A stretch of 22,041 nucleotides of DNA from a virus: IMG/VR virus record IMGVR_UViG_3300001834_000094, positions 1 through 22,041 of that record; one strand, written 5' to 3'. This document shows, one piece after another, positions 14,239-21,111 of this stretch (its first letter is position 1; each line of letters begins with the position of its first letter). Both the position numbers and the translations under genes were made by a program. The notes beneath the pieces were generated by a model. The model saw nothing but the letters and a program-made list of their open reading frames with translations. It did not search any database and was not told the DNA's origin.

Positions 14239-14448
14239 TTGCTGGAATCCATCCTATTAGAGAAATACGGCCCGTTCATGGATCTCGAAGAGTTAGCCGA
14301 TCTATTAAGAATCAAGAAACAGTCGATGTATCAGCAGATATATCGCGGTCAACTAGACGTACCTCATGTGCGCCGTGGCAAGAAATATCTTTTTCCGACA
14401 CAGGAAGTTGCGAACTACTTCAACGACCAGCTAAATCGCCCGGTTTAA
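14239..14448 (+). CDS. Excisionase-like small HTH protein
   Basis: A 69-residue protein with probable start TTG 14239, eleven bases after AAGGAG (14222-14227); a stop at 14221 excludes a longer form. The next in-frame ATG (codon 14) would leave only the HTH. Residues 14-65 (MDLEELADLLRIKKQSMYQQ onward, then RGKKYLFPTQEVANYFND) match the MerR/AlpA-like HTH_17 fold of many phage excisionases. It lies next to the integrase gene and overlaps its 3' end by 29 bases in convergent orientation. It probably sets recombination direction. An unused strong AGGAGGTG at 14191 precedes it. Confidence 0.72.
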   Translation: MLESILLEKYGPFMDLEELADLLRIKKQSMYQQIYRGQLDVPHVRRGKKYLFPTQEVANYFNDQLNRPV

Positions 14449-15418
14449 GATTCACGTAACGAGCTAGTTCTGAAAATGTGCGGTGCCCAGAAACAAGCCG
14501 CACTTCTTCAATCTTAAAACCATCTTCAAACAGCCGCGATATTGCTTCATGGCGAAGGTCGTGGAAGCGTAAATCCTCGATATCCAATTTCTTACACATT
14601 CGAGCAAAACGGTCGGAAATGCTGGCTGCGTGCTTTACATGAAACAGCACATCACCCTCGCCAAAAGAATTATGTGCACGTAGAAGCGCGTCTCTCACGC
14701 GCCCTAATATGGGAATTTGCTGTGCAGACTTGCCCCCTTCAACCATCTTATCTTTACGATTCAAATGTATTACGCCCTTGTCCCACTTTACATCTGACCA
14801 CCGAAGCGCGTGTATTTCTCCCTGACGCATAGCTGTATTGATCGCCAAATCAATAGCAACCCCAATCCAATGGTTACCGGCTTCCTTGTACAGCGCTTCA
14901 AGCTCCCAATCTTCTGGTCGACGGTCTCTGCGGGCAGACTCAGAGATTTGTCTCAACCGAACAAGTTCTTTGATTGCAAGATCGATTGTCTTCTCTGACA
15001 CCTGCACACGCGACACATCAACCGCTTGCTTTAAGTAGTAAAGCTGCTCTCTTAGCGTGCTGGGTTTTACTGTTTTACGTCGATAGGCAGCAAACTCAAG
15101 TACGTCATCAACTGTCAAATCATGGATCGAAACGCCTTTCCACCATTTAGACATCTGATCTAAGTTGCTCATCTTCGAGCGAGAAAAGGCTAATTCAAAC
15201 CGACCGTAGTAAGCGACCAAGTGATCGATGATGTCGTTGATAGCCGTGAGATGCTGACCGGAGGTATCGATCCACGTACCGTGGTCCATTTGTGTTTCTA
15301 CAGAGCGTGCCCAGGCGGCTGCAGCTGCTTTTGTTTTGAATGTTTTTCTTTCGGGTGAATACCCTTTACGGCGAACCTCTGTGAACCAGCCGCCATTCCT
15401 TTGCCTAATAGAAGCCAT
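14420..15418 (-). CDS. int: Tyrosine recombinase / phage integrase
   Basis: A 332-residue integrase. The N-terminal arm-binding part is MASIRQRNGGWFTEVRRKG with FKTKAAAAAWARSVE. A SAM-like core-binding domain follows at about 58-150. Catalytic residues visible are R198 (TAMRQGE), H286 and R289 in the HDLRHEA segment, H312 (SGHRTF) and the nucleophile Y321 (LARYVNL). A tRNA-Asp-like attachment core lies 70 bp upstream of its start, so it should insert the phage into a tRNA-Asp gene. Two tandem TGCGTCAT sites sit directly before the start codon and may be regulatory. The catalytic set is complete. Confidence 0.95.
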   Translation of the reverse strand: MASIRQRNGGWFTEVRRKGYSPERKTFKTKAAAAAWARSVETQMDHGTWIDTSGQHLTAINDIIDHLVAYYGRFELAFSRSKMSNLDQMSKWWKGVSIHDLTVDDVLEFAAYRRKTVKPSTLREQLYYLKQAVDVSRVQVSEKTIDLAIKELVRLRQISESARRDRRPEDWELEALYKEAGNHWIGVAIDLAINTAMRQGEIHALRWSDVKWDKGVIHLNRKDKMVEGGKSAQQIPILGRVRDALLRAHNSFGEGDVLFHVKHAASISDRFARMCKKLDIEDLRFHDLRHEAISRLFEDGFKIEEVRLVSGHRTFSELARYVNLKPGDLAGR

Positions 15419-15437
15419 TGCGTCATCCGTGCGTCAT
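15419..15437. repeat. Tandem TGCGTCAT sites at the integrase start
   Basis: TGCGTCAT occurs at 15419-15426 and 15430-15437, 11 bp apart, about one helical turn. They fill the leader directly upstream of the integrase ATG. A symmetric version, TGCGTCA-A-TGACGCA, occurs at 15637-15651. The pattern suggests a binding site for the phage repressor or excisionase. Confidence 0.45.
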
Positions 15438-15486
15438 TGGCTTCTATTCTAAAATAATTTTCTTTAAAAACATACACTTAGAGAAA

Positions 15487-15507
15487 TGGCGGAGCGGACG
15501 GGACTCG
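15487..15507 (-). other. attP: attP core matching the 3' end of tRNA-Asp
   Basis: Read on the minus strand, these 21 bases equal the final T-loop/T-stem, acceptor strand and CCA of a bacterial tRNA-Asp. The order is CGAGT, CCCGT, then CCGCTCC, the discriminator G and CCA. Identity stops before the TT of the T-loop. Many integrases use a tRNA 3' end as attachment site, and the integrase is adjacent. Confidence 0.82.
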
Positions 15508-15615
15508 GGTTTTTGAAAAGCTATTTTTGCTTCTATATCAATAAGTTATGCTCAATTTCCCTCTTTTTACCCCTCTTATGAGCGGGCTTCTAACTTACTG
15601 ATTTTGCTACTTAAT

Positions 15616-15780
15616 TTATTTTTCATTAATTTCAATTGCGTCAATGACGCAGTTGTTTTCGAGTCCTGTATCGGGACTCGAAATCCGAGTAACACTACGA
15701 TTCTGACCTAATTTTAGGTCTTCAATAGCAATAGCAGACAGCAATACAATCGCGAATGCGAGCGTATACGTGGTGAACAT
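15616..15780 (-). CDS. 54-aa putative exported peptide
   Basis: A small frame on the minus strand, started at 15780 with AGAGGA six bases upstream. A likely promoter is placed just before it. The N-terminus (MFTTYTLAFAIVLLSAIAIE) is a strong hydrophobic segment, either a signal peptide or a membrane anchor. The rest is polar with one cysteine. The coding stretch also contains a 10-bp hairpin (15657-15683) and the palindrome at 15637-15651, which could be coincidental. No family is recognised. Its place beside attP, apart from the tail genes, would fit a lysogenic-conversion or membrane peptide, but that is inference. Confidence 0.45.
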   Translation of the reverse strand: MFTTYTLAFAIVLLSAIAIEDLKLGQNRSVTRISSPDTGLENNCVIDAIEINEK

Positions 15781-15803
15781 AAGGAGTCCTCTGGTGAGTA
15801 GGC

Positions 15804-15832
15804 ATTATACTAAGCAGAGGGTTATGCATCTA
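15804..15832 (-). promoter_or_regulatory. Putative sigma70 promoter on the minus strand
   Basis: On the minus strand a perfect TATAAT (15809 down to 15804) lies 17 bp from TAGATG (15832-15827), a weak -35. It would drive the 54-residue gene and possibly the integrase. GGTTATGC is repeated nearby (15820-15827, 15851-15858). Confidence 0.5.
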
Positions 15833-15852
15833 ATGCATTAAACGCATGTAGG

Positions 15853-16089
15853 TTATGCGAATCGGTACTTACCCCGATTCTTCTTACGGCTAACAACAGC
15901 AAGGTTTCCCTTACGGTTGTTCCTTGGGTTCCCATCCTTATGGTGTACGTCTTGTGTACTTCCTTTCTTCACTTTGCCAGACGCAAGCGCTCGTCGACGA
16001 GCTGTATTGCGACCAGCCCGATTCTTTTTCTGCTCCGTCTTGCTGTGATACTCCTTGTACTCTTTTTGGTAGTTGCGTTTAGTAGCCAT
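15853..16089 (-). CDS. Small HNH-motif protein
   Basis: A 78-residue, very basic protein. The C-terminal half holds DVHHKDGNPRNNRKGNLAVV (47-66), which fits an HNH nuclease core (H49/H50, N54, N62). The N-terminal half is Arg/Lys-rich and probably binds DNA. The start overlaps the preceding 34-residue gene by 11 bases, and translation is likely coupled. Small HNH proteins in phage late regions can assist packaging or act as free-standing nickases. Here it lies far from any terminase, so its role is uncertain. Confidence 0.7.
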   Translation of the reverse strand: MATKRNYQKEYKEYHSKTEQKKNRAGRNTARRRALASGKVKKGSTQDVHHKDGNPRNNRKGNLAVVSRKKNRGKYRFA

Positions 16090-16183
16090 AGTTTCGCTTC
16101 TTAGCCTTTGCTTTCTTCTTTGCCTTTGCTTTGCCTTTTGGCTTAGCGTTCAAGTAGCACTGTTTACCTTTACCTACGTGCAT
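16079..16183 (-). CDS. 34-aa Lys/Ala-rich peptide
   Basis: A short frame on the minus strand with an ideal AGGAG seven bases before its ATG at 16183. The product starts MHVGKGKQCYLNAKPKG and continues as alternating Lys and Ala, ending KKRNYGY. The composition resembles the DNA-binding tails of histone H1-like bacterial proteins. It overlaps the HNH gene start by 11 bases. The Shine-Dalgarno and coupling make it a credible gene despite its size; a DNA- or RNA-binding role is suggested by charge only. Confidence 0.55.
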   Translation of the reverse strand: MHVGKGKQCYLNAKPKGKAKAKKKAKAKKRNYGY

Positions 16184-16193
16184 GGTTAGTCTC

Positions 16194-16673
16194 CTATGCG
16201 TTACTTACTGCAGTGAAAATAAATTGGTAGAGCCTTAACGTAACTCCCGCCAACACTAAAATTGCCAAGCTTTGACAAGTCCCCCAAAAAACTTGTTTGC
16301 GTCTTCTAGCCTGGGCATACACTTCGCGCTCGCGCTTCTGTCTTATCGACCTGCGCAGATCAACAAGTTCTTGGTAACCCTCTTTTCCATACGTGTACAT
16401 GAGCAGCTCTCTCAGCTCCTTTTCTTGCTGCTGAGCTTTTTTCTTTGCAGCGTAAACACGCATGGCTTCCTGATTGACCGAAGAGCTGTTAACGATTTTT
16501 TTGAATAAAGGCGGATTCTTTGCTTGCCGCTCGGCTTCATTCAGATCCGCAATCGCGCCATACCAAGTTCCGATTTGGCCTAGCGTGTCTTCAATTTCAC
16601 GACCCGCACTCACCATTTTTTTAACTGTGTTAAACGCGGCTGTAGCCGTAGTAATTGCAGTAATCGGATCCAC
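16194..16673 (-). CDS. Conserved phage protein with C-terminal membrane segment
   Basis: A 159-residue protein starting MDPITAITTATAAFNTVKKM. It has a long charged helical middle (about 75-125, rich in Lys, Arg, Gln and Glu, probably coiled coil) and a single hydrophobic segment near 130-153 (SLAILVLAGVTLRLYQFIF). I recall similar proteins in marine tailed phages next to tail genes, always without known function. It could be a virion or membrane-associated late protein. A holin is unlikely given the one terminal segment and large soluble part. Confidence 0.65.
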   Translation of the reverse strand: MDPITAITTATAAFNTVKKMVSAGREIEDTLGQIGTWYGAIADLNEAERQAKNPPLFKKIVNSSSVNQEAMRVYAAKKKAQQQEKELRELLMYTYGKEGYQELVDLRRSIRQKREREVYAQARRRKQVFWGTCQSLAILVLAGVTLRLYQFIFTAVSNA

Positions 16674-16681
16674 TATTTTCG

Positions 16682-17104
16682 CTACTCCGCGTCAACCGGT
16701 GGGTTAGGCAGCCGATCTTCGATGTAGGAAAAGTCGATTTGGCTGGCGTCTATTTCAGGGTCATCCAAAAGTGATTGAATCGTTGCTGGGAAATCTCTCA
16801 GTAATTTTCGATAGGCTGCCCATTCCGCTTTTTTCTCATCGTTTAATGGGCTATCGAGCGTTTGCGTCCAGTCAGACTCAAGTAAACCCCCTTGGCGTAA
16901 GTGACGAGCAGCATGCACTGCATCGATAGCGGGCGGATCTATTACAACTAGTTTTCCGTCAACAACTCGGGTTAGTTCAGTAATCTGTGTTTCAGGCGGT
17001 ATCTCAAGTATTGCTTCGCCCTCATTGACGTTTGATTCTGCGATAGGAGCAGATGTAACAGTTGCTCGAGGGATACCTGTGGCTATTTCGTAAAGTAAAA
17101 ACAT
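16682..17104 (-). CDS. Tail assembly chaperone-like protein
   Basis: A 140-residue protein placed directly downstream of the J-like tail fibre gene, three bases after its stop. The C-terminal half has the pattern LLESDWTQTLDSPLNDEKKA followed by EWAAYRKLLRDFP. This is the hallmark of the phage tail assembly chaperone / tail fibre assembly (Phage_tail_APC) type. Such proteins help fold or mount the fibre and are normally encoded next to it. The N-terminal part is a less conserved beta-rich region. Confidence 0.75.
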   Translation of the reverse strand: MFLLYEIATGIPRATVTSAPIAESNVNEGEAILEIPPETQITELTRVVDGKLVVIDPPAIDAVHAARHLRQGGLLESDWTQTLDSPLNDEKKAEWAAYRKLLRDFPATIQSLLDDPEIDASQIDFSYIEDRLPNPPVDAE

Positions 17105-17107
17105 TGG

Positions 17108-19048
17108 TTAAGTAGCCTTGTGAATTCGAAATATGCGAATGTAGCCGCCCGTCATGCCTTTCGTGTTTGAACCAGCGGCGTTACCAAAACCTTTGATATG
17201 TCCGTGAAGCTTAAATTGGTAATCCAAGGTACGTTGCAAATACACAGTGGTGCTCAAAAAGCGGGGAAAAAGGGGTAAAATGCCCAGCTTGGATGCTGTA
17301 GTGGCCCTGTCTGCGTAATAAGTATAGTTAGACGCGCTTGGGCTTTTTCGACTTACTTGCAGAACCAACATAGAAGCTGAGTTTTGGCTGCTTGTAGATA
17401 CAGAGCCGAACGGGTGGGCACCGAAGTCAATATAGTAATCGCCGGATTCCCTTAGCTCTGATGCATCTACCGTCATCGTTAGAATAACTGGCAGTGTGTA
17501 CGTATACCCATAATTGTCTTGAGCTTCAGTGAAAGGCGTAGCGCTTGTAAACCACTCTGGATTCAGCGATTGATTACTAAGAGTCGCACCGCTAGCCATA
17601 GCCATTTGAGCGACTACACCAACTGAATCGTACGATAAGTTTTCGTACTTCACTCCTGATACACCGTCATTTACGGTAACCGTCTTTAGTATCAGTTCTC
17701 CGCTGGCGTTTTCTGTCAAGACATTCGAATCAAGCTTGAGCTTTGACGCGCCTATTGAGTTTCCTCCAATATGCAACGCATCAATTGTGCCAGCATTAAT
17801 TGTGTCTGCATTTACAGAACCAATCTTAGCTGACGTTATAGACGCATCTTTTATCGCGGCTGCTTTGATGTAAGTAGTACCACTGTCAATAAAGAACGGT
17901 ACGTTAGCTGCAGTCGGAGTCGTTGTACCAAGACCATCAGCCGTTGATGCGGGGTCAATCACCGCAAACTTATCAGCACGGACGATAAACGCGGACGTTG
18001 GGCCTGCGGTCGTTGTCGTGCTGCTTAAACCGAAGCCCGAAACGTGCCCGTTGTTATCGATTTTTACTGAATATTGAGCTTCTAAACCATTGATCGAAGT
18101 TGCTTGATTTGAAATAGAAGTCGTGTTTGATCCAACAGAAGTAGTCAAAGTAGTAATTGAGTTTGAAAGCGCAGTATCAGCCGAGGCGCGCGTAGACGCT
18201 TCGCTACTTATAGCGGATGTGTTAGTCCCAACAGAGGCTTGTAAAGTGGTTATGTCAGATGCCAATGCGGAGTCTGCATTAGCGCGTGTTGTCGCTTCAG
18301 AGCTAAGTTGCGCTGATGTTGCCGCTCCGTTTGCCGTTGTTTCCACAGCACCCATTCTAGTTAACAGGCTGTTGCCACTATAGGATGATGAGTAACCAGT
18401 AAAATTTTCTAAACCATCAATTTTGCCGATAGGCTCAGATAAAGATGTAGCTAGTTGACTAGACGTTATTGCATTTGACAGCACATTAAGTTGGTGAGCT
18501 ACATCAGTAGCCGTCTGCCCCAATGTTCCAGTACCAGAGTTCCACGGTCCAAGGACGCTCGACGTACTTACATGTCGTATCCAATAGTATCGAGAGGCGC
18601 CAGAGCCGATAGGATCGATGTAAACCCTACCAGTTGAAACGCCTATCAGCTGAGCATCACCAATGACATCACTGCTATGCCCGTAAATTTCGCTAAAAGA
18701 ATGGTTGCCGTAGTTGGGGTAATCCCAGCTAAGTATTACTTGGCTATACGCGCCTGCAACGGTAAAACTTGTAGGAGCCGGGGGTACACTTGAGTCAATT
18801 ACAGTAGGAGGTCCAAGCCCTAGATTAGCTGGGTTTGGATTATTTGGATCAAACGGTGCTGCTTTAAGTTCTTTAGCAAGGCCAGAGTCGATCAGTTCAC
18901 GGAGAGTAATCGCCCTGTCTTTTGGGTCGCCCCTACGACCAAGACGAATCTCAAGCGCTTCTGCAACAGACGACAGCCAACCGCGAAGTCCCGCAGAAAC
19001 ATCACTCGGTGGCTTAGGTATCCCAGGAACTTTGGTAGGTTTCGTCAT
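17108..19048 (-). CDS. Lambda J-like tail tip / central fibre protein
   Basis: A 646-residue virion protein. After a helical N-terminal stretch, residues about 90-175 look like a fibronectin type III domain (PPAPTSFTVAGAYSQVILSW). Residues 245-325 contain about two and a half repeats of a Ser/Thr/Ala-rich coiled unit (SSEATTRANADSALASDITT). Residues 326-400 match the DUF1983-like centre of J proteins (YSVKIDNNGHVSGFGLSSTT, then FIVRADKFAVIDP). The C-terminal 200 residues are probably the receptor-binding tip. The start overlaps the previous gene by four bases. It probably decides host range. Confidence 0.82.
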   Translation of the reverse strand: MTKPTKVPGIPKPPSDVSAGLRGWLSSVAEALEIRLGRRGDPKDRAITLRELIDSGLAKELKAAPFDPNNPNPANLGLGPPTVIDSSVPPAPTSFTVAGAYSQVILSWDYPNYGNHSFSEIYGHSSDVIGDAQLIGVSTGRVYIDPIGSGASRYYWIRHVSTSSVLGPWNSGTGTLGQTATDVAHQLNVLSNAITSSQLATSLSEPIGKIDGLENFTGYSSSYSGNSLLTRMGAVETTANGAATSAQLSSEATTRANADSALASDITTLQASVGTNTSAISSEASTRASADTALSNSITTLTTSVGSNTTSISNQATSINGLEAQYSVKIDNNGHVSGFGLSSTTTTAGPTSAFIVRADKFAVIDPASTADGLGTTTPTAANVPFFIDSGTTYIKAAAIKDASITSAKIGSVNADTINAGTIDALHIGGNSIGASKLKLDSNVLTENASGELILKTVTVNDGVSGVKYENLSYDSVGVVAQMAMASGATLSNQSLNPEWFTSATPFTEAQDNYGYTYTLPVILTMTVDASELRESGDYYIDFGAHPFGSVSTSSQNSASMLVLQVSRKSPSASNYTYYADRATTASKLGILPLFPRFLSTTVYLQRTLDYQFKLHGHIKGFGNAAGSNTKGMTGGYIRIFRIHKAT

Positions 19049-20751
19049 GTCGCACGAATCTCATCCATCGACTGAGCCAGACAAAATTCGTTGATGTCTG
19101 TGCCCTCAACCTGCACTTCCCACTCTTGAGCAATCACAGCAGGCATACGCATAATTGGCTCAAATAAAGTACCGTCACTAATATTTGAAGGTACAGTAGT
19201 AGTTTGCGTGTAAGTGTTACCAGACTTAGTCAGCGTGTAATGGGCGACTAAGTTTCCATCTGCGTAAACTTTCACCGTCGCTGGGTAAGCATTAGCGTTG
19301 ACCGATACCCAACCCATTGATGTCGGGGTTGGCGATACAAATTTTTTACTCTTAAATTTTACGGTCTTGTTTGTTGCGCTGCCGCGATACTTTTTAATCT
19401 GATTGCCAACAATAATGTAAAGCTCACCGTCTTTAGGATTGGTGTAACCGCCACGCACTTCTGACGACACGGTCAGAGTAGACAGAGAGTTTTCATTGCC
19501 TCGTGGGTCGTACACCCAACCACCTGTCGCGTGAAACGCAACATAGGTCCCCTCGTGTCGGAACGCTCGAATAGTTGTCGGGGCAAAGTCATCGTTCCAC
19601 TGCTTAACAGAGATTAGTCCTTTGGTGACCACGGACCCCGAAGCGCTCTCAACGGCACATAAACCATCTGGCCCTGCATAAAGAACATAGCTACCCATGT
19701 CCACGACACTATGTTCGTTAACACAGGCTTGAGCTAGGTCTATACGCACAGCGGTCATGGCACTGGGCTCGGTGCCCGTGATGAAATAAGGCTGACCATC
19801 GGTTAATGCAGCTACGCCATTTGCTGTAGAAGCAATCGCTACGATGTCTTCTTCAGTTGTTATCCGATAGTTAATGGGCCAAGCATGCGGTAAAAACGGT
19901 TCACTGAGACAGAATCGTTTGCCAGTAAAACCAGCCATCGTTCCTTGCGCCAGAGGAATCAAACCTTTTAATTGACCATCTGGGTATAGGCTAGTGTCAT
20001 CATCTGGTGGCCCAATCCAAGTAGCACTAGGCAGTACCTCACCGAGCGTTGCTGCATTAGCGCTGTCTGTTGTGGATTCAGACGCGATAGCAACTTGCTT
20101 AACAAACTGAAACTGCGTGTTAGTCGAACCAGTGTTCGATCGGTATAGCCGCTTGTATGACCCAGTGCCAAGATTGTGACCGCTAGCAAATGTTTCATTA
20201 GTCATTGTGATGGTTGCAGTTTGACCATCGGTCATTTCAGTAACTGTGCTGGGTGAGCTTGGTGGCCCTTCTCGGCCGTCAGCAGTTACGTACGTATATA
20301 CGTACGACACATCATTAGGCGTTAATGTGCTATCTGGTGTACCTGACAATGAAACCGTTGGCGGGTTTGCAGGCGCGGGAACCCCTAGTCGATAAGAGTT
20401 AGCTGGATATGACGAACCACTAACTATGGTGCTCGACCAACCTATACGTGGGTAGTTCTGCCCAGTCCAATATACACGGTCGGTGGTGTCCCCTGGGATT
20501 GGGCCAGGAACAACATCAACTTCTTCGTTCCACTGCAGCCACACAGAGGAAGACGAGCCGTACTCATATTTGTAAATGGAACGACGCGTGGAATTGGCAA
20601 GAACAACCTCATTCGAGTCTGCCGTTGTAGCGACAAGCCGTCCAGATTCGAGGTCTACGTTCTCTGCTATTTGGCCGAACTGGTCTGCCAAGAGTCGTGG
20701 GGAAACCCCTGGTGCGATGCCTGAAAATCTGTCTCTTTTGAAATATACCAT
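19045..20751 (-). CDS. Large phage virion (tail-associated) protein
   Basis: A 568-residue, beta-rich, Ser/Thr/Gly-rich protein. The N-terminus FSGIAPGVSPRLLADQFGQI followed by AENVDLESGRL is a pattern I recall from structural proteins of tailed phages. A central region with repeated GxxA and YxxxxDG turns could form a propeller. It ends in an ATGA overlap with the J-like gene, so the two are co-translated. The start at 20751 has only GGCGG nearby and lies nine bases after a TATAAT, so the message may be nearly leaderless. The exact virion position is unknown. Confidence 0.72.
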   Translation of the reverse strand: MVYFKRDRFSGIAPGVSPRLLADQFGQIAENVDLESGRLVATTADSNEVVLANSTRRSIYKYEYGSSSSVWLQWNEEVDVVPGPIPGDTTDRVYWTGQNYPRIGWSSTIVSGSSYPANSYRLGVPAPANPPTVSLSGTPDSTLTPNDVSYVYTYVTADGREGPPSSPSTVTEMTDGQTATITMTNETFASGHNLGTGSYKRLYRSNTGSTNTQFQFVKQVAIASESTTDSANAATLGEVLPSATWIGPPDDDTSLYPDGQLKGLIPLAQGTMAGFTGKRFCLSEPFLPHAWPINYRITTEEDIVAIASTANGVAALTDGQPYFITGTEPSAMTAVRIDLAQACVNEHSVVDMGSYVLYAGPDGLCAVESASGSVVTKGLISVKQWNDDFAPTTIRAFRHEGTYVAFHATGGWVYDPRGNENSLSTLTVSSEVRGGYTNPKDGELYIIVGNQIKKYRGSATNKTVKFKSKKFVSPTPTSMGWVSVNANAYPATVKVYADGNLVAHYTLTKSGNTYTQTTTVPSNISDGTLFEPIMRMPAVIAQEWEVQVEGTDINEFCLAQSMDEIRAT

Positions 20752-20760
20752 ATATCCGCC

Positions 20761-20784
20761 ATTATATTAGCTTTGGTATTATTT
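20761..20784. promoter_or_regulatory. Intergenic ATTAGCT-N4-TATTATTT element, copy 4
   Basis: The plus-strand core is at 20766-20784, but both flanking genes are on the minus strand. Read on the minus strand, TATAAT (20766 to 20761) is 17 bp from TTAATA, a good promoter for the 568-residue virion gene. So the element is inverted relative to its gene, unlike copies 1 to 3. Confidence 0.5.
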
Positions 20785-20785
20785 A

Positions 20786-21100
20786 TTAAGAAAATAAACG
20801 CATTTCTCTACTAGGAGCCAGCTGCTCGTTAATAATATTTTCTATATTTAATTTAGTTTCGGCAATTTCATCCGCGTGTTGTGCTTCGCACCATCCAATA
20901 ATCTTTTCTGTTGTTAGTTGATCATAAGGGACGAAATTACTAATAGTAGACAGATCTAAATCTAAACCTAATGAAGCTTCAAAAAGCTGTGTCTGCTTCT
21001 CGCCTTTTATTAGTAATTGAACATGATCAACCACATCTTGATTACCGTTGTGGTTTAATTTTACCCATACCTTGGGTGTGGCCATTGTAAAATTAATCAT
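20786..21100 (-). CDS. Small conserved phage protein
   Basis: A 104-residue protein with AAGGAG and good spacing before its ATG at 21100. It begins MINFTMATPKVWVKLNHNG and contains DVVDHVQLLIKGEK, NFVPYDQLTTEKIIGW and an amphipathic C-terminal helix. This layout (beta sheet, then PYxxLTxxxxIGW) recalls small proteins next to tail fibre genes of marine phages, sometimes labelled DUF7936; that name is from memory and uncertain. It may be a virion accessory or fibre-related protein. Confidence 0.6.
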   Translation of the reverse strand: MINFTMATPKVWVKLNHNGNQDVVDHVQLLIKGEKQTQLFEASLGLDLDLSTISNFVPYDQLTTEKIIGWCEAQHADEIAETKLNIENIINEQLAPSREMRLFS

Positions 21101-21111
21101 ATTTTTTCTCC

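Noticed and set aside
14196-14459. An 87-residue frame starting at GTG 14196
   Set aside because: It overlaps the excisionase-like frame, its Shine-Dalgarno is directly adjacent to the start, and its product shows no sensible fold or composition.
14542-15038. Plus-strand frames opposite the integrase
   Set aside because: They are antisense shadows of the clearly conserved integrase.
15487-15507. A tRNA-Asp gene on the minus strand
   Set aside because: Only the last 21 bases are present; no anticodon arm, D arm or 5' acceptor strand precedes them, so it is an attachment-site fragment.
15657-15683. A terminator or a second tRNA-derived att fragment (10-bp hairpin containing TTCGAGTCC)
   Set aside because: No T run follows on either strand, the tRNA-like match is only nine bases and explained by the inverted repeat, and it lies inside the 54-residue frame.
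15705-15720. Palindrome GACCTAA-TT-TTAGGTC as operator or terminator
   Set aside because: It lies within the small coding frame, has no T run, and no second copy is seen.
18123-18383. A plus-strand Ala/Val/Ser-rich frame opposite the J-like gene
   Set aside because: It mirrors the Ser/Thr/Ala repeats of the fibre on the other strand and has no ribosome binding site.
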